Below are positions 59,901 through 64,000 of a stretch of 64,000 bases of DNA, in pieces (position 1 is the stretch's first letter; the number at the start of each line of letters is the position of its first letter). This DNA is from CAZJJK01 sp964546285 (GTDB taxonomy: Bacteria; Spirochaetota; Spirochaetia; Treponematales; Breznakiellaceae). Under the pieces are notes generated by a model that was not told where the DNA came from, did not search any database, and saw only the letters and a list, made by a program, of their open reading frames with translations. The position numbers and the translations under genes were made by a program. The DNA lies in the NCBI GenBank assembly GCA_964546285.1, contig CAZJJK010000002.1:1-64000 (forward strand), read 5' to 3'.

Positions 59901-61259
59901 ATCGCCGTCAAAGTCAGCGTTAAACGCGTGGCAGACTAAGGGATGAAGCTTAATCGCTTTTCCCTCCACCAGCACCGGTTCAAAAGCTTGGATACCAAGC
60001 CGGTGAAGCGTCGGAGCACGGTTAAGCAGAATAGGATGCTCTTTCACCACTTCATCCAGAATCGCGAAAACCTCAGGGGTTTCCTGCTCTACCAGGATCT
60101 TCGCTTTCTTTATATTGTAAACGACGTCTTTATCAACCAACTTCTTCATAATGAAGGGCTTGAATAATTCCAACGCCATCTTAGTGGGAAGGCCGCACTG
60201 CCACATCTTTAATTCCGGTCCAACAACAATGACGGAACGTCCGGAATAATCTACGCGCTTCCCAAGTAAATTCTGACGGAAGCGGCCTTGCTTACCTTTC
60301 AGCATATCGCTGATGGATTTAAGAGGCCGATTTGAAGCGCCCTTCACCACCCGCTTTTTCTTTGAATTGTCAAATAGCGCGTCCACCGCCTCTTGCAACA
60401 TCCTCTTTTCGTTCCTAATAATAATATCAGGCGCGTTAAGAGATTGAAGCCGTTTCAGGCGGTTATTGCGGTTGATAACGCGGCGGTATAGATCATTAAG
60501 ATCGCTGGTGGCGAAACGCCCCCCGTCCAACTGAACCATGGGACGGAGCTCCGGCGGAATAACCGGAATAACGTCCAGAATCATCCATTCAGGCTTATTA
60601 TCGGAACCACGGAAATTTTCAACGATTTCTATACGCTTAAGGAGCCGTTTATCGCTTTTAGCGCCTTTCTCTATCATCTTAGCGCGAAGATCCACAGCCA
60701 TCTGGTCAAGGTTGATATTTTCCAAAAGTGTGCGAATAGCTTCCGCGCCCATACCAGCGGTAAAAGCGCCGCCATAACGCTCTTGAGCGTCATAGAACTC
60801 TTCTTCCGAAAGAAGCTGCATCTTTTTGAGGTCGGTATCGCCGGCCTCAATGACTATATACTTCTCGTAATACAGGATGGACCTAAGCGCGGCGACCGGT
60901 AGATCCAAAAGCAGACCCATCCGGCTTGGAACCGAGCGGTAATACCAAATATGCGAAACCGGCGCCGCCAACTCTATATGGCCCATGCGCTCCCGTCTAA
61001 CCTTAAAATGGGTTACTTCAACGCCGCAGCGATCGCAAATAACGCCCTTATAACGGATTGACTTAAATTTACCGCAATAGCACTCCCATTCTTTGGTCGT
61101 ACCGAAAATACGTTCACAGAAAAGGCCATCCTTTTCCGGACGAAGAGTCCGGTAATTGATGGTTTCCGGTTTCTTAACCTCGCCGTATGACCAGGATCTG
61201 ATCATCTCCGGCGAAGCCAGGCGTATCATGATCGAATCAAAATCTTGGATATCGCGCAT
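56985..61259 (-). CDS. rpoC: DNA-directed RNA polymerase subunit beta prime
   Basis: 1424 residues, full length. Catalytic NADFDGD at 447-453 holds the magnesium-binding aspartates. The N-terminal zinc site is C60, C62, C75, C78 and the second zinc cluster is seen near residue 860-880 (CEAKHGVCRRCYG). Bridge-helix and trigger-loop regions read normally. C-terminal acidic tail (DEDYDSDDTEE). Twelve bases after rpoB. Confidence 0.98.
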   Translation of the reverse strand: MRDIQDFDSIMIRLASPEMIRSWSYGEVKKPETINYRTLRPEKDGLFCERIFGTTKEWECYCGKFKSIRYKGVICDRCGVEVTHFKVRRERMGHIELAAPVSHIWYYRSVPSRMGLLLDLPVAALRSILYYEKYIVIEAGDTDLKKMQLLSEEEFYDAQERYGGAFTAGMGAEAIRTLLENINLDQMAVDLRAKMIEKGAKSDKRLLKRIEIVENFRGSDNKPEWMILDVIPVIPPELRPMVQLDGGRFATSDLNDLYRRVINRNNRLKRLQSLNAPDIIIRNEKRMLQEAVDALFDNSKKKRVVKGASNRPLKSISDMLKGKQGRFRQNLLGKRVDYSGRSVIVVGPELKMWQCGLPTKMALELFKPFIMKKLVDKDVVYNIKKAKILVEQETPEVFAILDEVVKEHPILLNRAPTLHRLGIQAFEPVLVEGKAIKLHPLVCHAFNADFDGDQMAVHVPLTQAAQMECWTLMLSARNLLNPASGKTIVFPSQDMVLGINFLTKAKKSAKGEDRCYSSAEEALMAVEVKSLEWEALIKIRYSGKGVWSRIGVEEAIPENGWLTTTAGRLKFNEEMPEEIPYINFAMGDKELKVLIEYVLKEKGPWTTVKMLDAIKSTGYKYATVFGATIAVDDIVVPKEKPEMIEKANKEVESIQKQYRQGHITQEERYNRVVEVWSKTNDDLTAMVMKYLENDRGGFNSIWMMANSGARGSRNQIRQLAGMRGLMAKPSGDIIELPIRSSFKEGLSVIEFFISTNGARKGLADTALKTADAGYLTRRLVDIAQDVVINEEDCGTINGIEHRAIKDGEDIIEALRDRIVGRYTLERVKHPITGDVIVDVNEEITEPIADAIEEAGIESVTIRTVLTCEAKHGVCRRCYGRNLATSRPVEIGEAVGIIAAQSIGQPGTQLTMRTFHIGGAATKIREENRISLKYPVYIREINGSHVEMADGRWLFTRKGFVIVNKVMKEYRLADGDELLVQDGKRIIRGEALFRRNGVEELSSDIAYAMVLDGVLYLIGQDQKLEIRNGSEVTTKPGSIAPTDYTIALFDPFADPIIAEADGYVRYEDIIPGTTLKEEIDEETGNIEKRITEYQLETKQPRIFVCDEAGNELASYYLPGGAYVLVDEAEKIVAGRTIAKTLKDYAKAMDITGGLPRVSELFEARKPKFPAVLAQIAGTVQFKGIVKGKRVIIVRDSFGKEFKHLVPMTKRLLVRDGDQVEAGELLCVGSLNPHDILHVLGENALQRYLMDEIQQVYRLQGVSINDKHIGVIVRQMMRKVEIVSVGDTRFIYGQLVDKYKFHEENARVVGEGGQPAVARPMFQGITKASLNIDSFLSAASFQETTRVLTNAAIAGSTDNLRGLKENIIIGHPIPAGTGMKRYRAVKLYDENQMDLDAYTQEIMEKRKLEKIAEPADEDYDSDDTEE

Positions 61260-61271
61260 CCGGCATACTCC

Positions 61272-64000
61272 TTAGAAATTCGAGCCCTGTTTGGTGATGA
61301 GCTCCTCATCGCGTTCCGTGAGCGGAATTTGCTTGCCCTTGGCATCGTAAATAGTCATATCCAAGGCTAAACCGCGTAATTCCTGCACTAGAACATTAAA
61401 AGACTCTGGTATCCCGGCCGTTGTGGAGGGTTCGCCCTTAACGATAGCCTCATAAATCTTGGACCGGCCGGTCATATCATCGGACTTTATAGTCAACAAT
61501 TCTTGGAGGGTGTTAGCTGCGCCATACGCCTCCAGCGCCCATACCTCCATTTCTCCCAGGCGCTGGCCGCCAAATTGAGCCTTTCCGCCCAACGGCTGCT
61601 GAGTCACCAAAGAATACGGGCCGGTAGACCGGGCATGCATCTTGTCGTCCACCAAATGGTGAAGTTTCATGAAGTAGATAATCCCGCAGAAGATAGGATT
61701 AACAAAATACTCGCCGCTCCTGCCGTCACGCAAGCTAGCTTTTGAGGTTAAGGGCAGACCCGCTTCCTTAAGCTTTTCCTCTATCTGCTCAGTGGACGGC
61801 GACTGGAAAACAGGCGCTGAAAACCATTCGTCAAGCGTGGAAGCCGCCCAGCCCAATTCCGTTTCCAAGAGCTGGCCGATATTCATGCGCGAAGGAACGC
61901 CGAGCGGCGTTAAGCAGATATCCAAGGGCGTACCGTCCTCCATATAAGGCATATCCTCCTGAGGCAGGATACGGGCTACGACACCCTTATTGCCATGGCG
62001 GCCGGCCATTTTATCGCCTTCACGCAGTTTCCGTTTTGTGGCGATAAGAACCTTGACAACTTCATCCACGCCGGGATTCAGATCATCGCCCTCGGTCCGT
62101 TTAAGACGTTGGATATCTATAATCGTTCCCTCTATCCCATGAGGAACCCGCAATGAACTATCGCGCACTTCCTTGGCTTTCTCGCCGAATATGGAATTAA
62201 GTAACTTAAATTCCGGCGTGGTTTCGGTCTCGCTTTTCGGGGTAACCTTGCCTACCAATATATCGCCTGATCTAACCTTGGCACCAACGCGGATAATCCC
62301 CTCGGCGTCTAAATTATCCAAACTTTTTTCGCTGGTATTGGGAATATCGCGGGTAATTTTTTCAGGACCAAGCTTTGTCTCACGGACTTCCGTAACGAAT
62401 TCCTTGATATGTATGGAGGTGAACATATCTTCTTTCACAACGCGTTCGGAAATGAGGATAGAGTCCTCATAGTTATACCCGTTCCAAGGCATGAAACCGA
62501 CTAAAATATTGCGCCCAAGCGCCAGCTCGCCGTCCTTCGTGGCCGGTCCGTCAGCGACAACCTGTCCTTTTACGATTTTGTCACCCAAAGCGACAATAGG
62601 CCGCTGGTTATAGCAGGTGTCCTGGTTAGTCCGCTGATACTTTACTAAGGGATAAATGTCCACTTCGTCCGGGCTGTTAGCCTCATTCGGCTTTATCACG
62701 ACCCGCTCGGCGCTTACGTTAAGCACCACACCGGCGCGTTTAGCCTTTACAAGAACACCAGAATCATAGGCGCACTTCCCTTCCATACCGGTACCAACCC
62801 GAGGCGGTTCCGGAAATATCAGAGGCACGGCTTGGCGCTGCATATTGCTGCCCATAAGCGCGCGGTTCGCGTCATCATGCTCCAGGAAGGGAATAAGAGA
62901 AGCCGATACGGAAATAATCTGTTTCGGCGAAACGTCCATAAATTGGATATCTTCCGGGGTTCGGGTCGTATAATCGCCCTGACGACGACAGGATATCAGA
63001 CGATCGGCAAAATCGCCATTCGCTTCCAGTTTAGCGGAGGCCTGGGCGATATAGTATTTATCCTCGTCCATAGCCGACAGATACTCTATTTCCGTGGTAG
63101 CCTTACCCTTAACGACCTTGCGATACGGCGTTTCCAGAAAACCGTATTCATTGACGCGGGTATAATTAGCCAACGACACGATAAGACCGATATTTGGTCC
63201 TTCAGGCGTTTCGATAGGGCACATACGCCCGTAATGGGTATAATGAACATCCCGCACCTCAAACCCGGCGCGATCCCGCGAAAGGCCGCCAGGCCCAAGC
63301 GCGTTGAGACGGCGCTTATGGGTTAATTCAGCCAGCGGATTAACCTGATCCATAAATTGAGACAGCTGGCTGGAGCCAAAGAATTCCTTTATAGCCGCGA
63401 CTACCGGCTTAATGGAGATAAGATCTTGAGGCTTGATCGTATCGGTTTCCTTAAGGCTCATCCTCTCCTTGGCTATTCTTTCCATACGGCTGAAAGCCGT
63501 CTTTATGGTATTAGCCATCAATTCGCCGACGGACCTAACCCGACGATTGCCAAGGTGGTCTATATCATCCACATATTCATCGCCGACATATACTTGGATT
63601 AAGTATTTCATGGTCGCTATCACATCGGGCTTAGTTAGGGTGTGATCGCTTAGCGGCGGGTCAAAATCAAATTTTTTATTGAGTTTATAACGGCCAACCT
63701 TTCCTAAATCATACCGACGGCTGGTGAAAAACATACCCAGCAAATCTTTTTCGGCGGCTTCAACCGTGATTGGTTCACCGGGCATCAGCACAGAATAGAC
63801 AACCGACAGCGCGTCTTCCTTGGACGGCTCATCGCGGGAAGGATCTTCTTTTATGAATTTTATTTCCTCACGATCAAAACAGTTAAGGATCATGGGAGAG
63901 TCCAGGGAACCTTCGGCCTTAAAATCGATAATCTCTATTTCCGATATTCCTGCCAGAGTGAGTTCGTCAATATCATGCGGATGAATCTTGTCGCCCGCGC
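61272..64000 (-). CDS. rpoB: DNA-directed RNA polymerase subunit beta, start beyond the window
   Basis: The C-terminal part of RpoB. An ATG at 63893 is internal: the frame stays open to base 64000 with RpoB-like residues (DKIHPHDIDELTLAG), so the true start is to the right. Present are the rifampicin cluster I (FGSSQLSQFMDQVNPLAE) and HKRRLNALGPGG. The residue equivalent to E. coli Ser531 is Asn, codon at 63303-63305. The GGKAQFGGQRLGEMEVWALEAYGA segment and the C-terminal end are normal. Stops 12 bases before rpoC. Confidence 0.98.
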   Translation of the reverse strand, partial: AGDKIHPHDIDELTLAGISEIEIIDFKAEGSLDSPMILNCFDREEIKFIKEDPSRDEPSKEDALSVVYSVLMPGEPITVEAAEKDLLGMFFTSRRYDLGKVGRYKLNKKFDFDPPLSDHTLTKPDVIATMKYLIQVYVGDEYVDDIDHLGNRRVRSVGELMANTIKTAFSRMERIAKERMSLKETDTIKPQDLISIKPVVAAIKEFFGSSQLSQFMDQVNPLAELTHKRRLNALGPGGLSRDRAGFEVRDVHYTHYGRMCPIETPEGPNIGLIVSLANYTRVNEYGFLETPYRKVVKGKATTEIEYLSAMDEDKYYIAQASAKLEANGDFADRLISCRRQGDYTTRTPEDIQFMDVSPKQIISVSASLIPFLEHDDANRALMGSNMQRQAVPLIFPEPPRVGTGMEGKCAYDSGVLVKAKRAGVVLNVSAERVVIKPNEANSPDEVDIYPLVKYQRTNQDTCYNQRPIVALGDKIVKGQVVADGPATKDGELALGRNILVGFMPWNGYNYEDSILISERVVKEDMFTSIHIKEFVTEVRETKLGPEKITRDIPNTSEKSLDNLDAEGIIRVGAKVRSGDILVGKVTPKSETETTPEFKLLNSIFGEKAKEVRDSSLRVPHGIEGTIIDIQRLKRTEGDDLNPGVDEVVKVLIATKRKLREGDKMAGRHGNKGVVARILPQEDMPYMEDGTPLDICLTPLGVPSRMNIGQLLETELGWAASTLDEWFSAPVFQSPSTEQIEEKLKEAGLPLTSKASLRDGRSGEYFVNPIFCGIIYFMKLHHLVDDKMHARSTGPYSLVTQQPLGGKAQFGGQRLGEMEVWALEAYGAANTLQELLTIKSDDMTGRSKIYEAIVKGEPSTTAGIPESFNVLVQELRGLALDMTIYDAKGKQIPLTERDEELITKQGSNF

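Noticed and set aside
1..64000. tRNA, rRNA, CRISPR arrays and insertion sequences
   Set aside because: No cloverleaf-like segments with a T-loop, no spaced direct repeats and no transposase frames were noticed. A covariance-model and repeat search would be needed to be certain.

Overview
This window reads as core chromosome of a spirochaete of the Treponema type. The supports are: an Asn at the RpoB position equivalent to E. coli Ser531 (a known spirochaete trait); the tuf-rpsJ-S10-spc-alpha ribosomal order without adk, map or infA next to secY; a fused DctQM TRAP permease with a DctP partner like the treponemal TRAP system; LysM and DUF4398-like envelope proteins; and a groEL without groES. 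Genus level is inference. No phage, transposon, CRISPR array, tRNA or rRNA gene was seen.

Layout. 1-6.4 kb: two CDP-alcohol phosphatidyltransferases read divergently from a shared palindromic promoter; an M32 carboxypeptidase coupled to a kinase-like/BON protein; a HisKA_2 sensor protein with a damaged ATP site; a Nudix hydrolase. 6.5-10.3 kb: a lipoprotein plus LysM protein pair built from shared helical repeats, then a PC4-like DNA-binding protein. 10.4-16 kb: DctP-DctQM-RNase HI with 4-base overlaps, DAHP synthase, and a Gfo/Idh oxidoreductase. 16-23.3 kb: groEL, a LamG-like/TPR/zinc-ribbon protein, and a two-component pair. 23.4-25.4 kb: two unrecognised secreted proteins in more AT-rich DNA. 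25.4-29.1 kb: clpS-clpA-aat, a complete N-degron operon (tagging enzyme, adaptor, unfoldase). 29.1-34.8 kb: exodeoxyribonuclease III, a rhomboid, a 56-residue Cys protein, prfA-prmC-rel. 34.9-40.3 kb: livKHMGF branched-chain amino-acid ABC transporter plus a CBS/ACT protein. 40.4-64 kb: one long minus-strand ribosomal and RNA polymerase block, from rpoB (running off the right edge) through rpoC, rpsL, rpsG, tuf, the S10/spc/alpha genes, rplQ and a 58-residue zinc-ribbon gene, ending at a strong terminator.

How it fits together. The operons are tightly packed; ATGA overlaps recur, which suggests translational coupling. Several first genes (pgsA, exoA, the 56-residue gene, two histidine kinases) have a -10 box only 6-7 bases before the start codon and no Shine-Dalgarno, so leaderless transcripts are likely. 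The most unusual items are the missed zinc-ribbon gene behind rplQ, the broken plus-strand reading frame sitting where fusA is often found in the str operon, the charged insert in ClpA together with a changed ClpS gatekeeper residue, and the leaderless promoter class. No single spectacular new system is visible; most of the window is housekeeping DNA.
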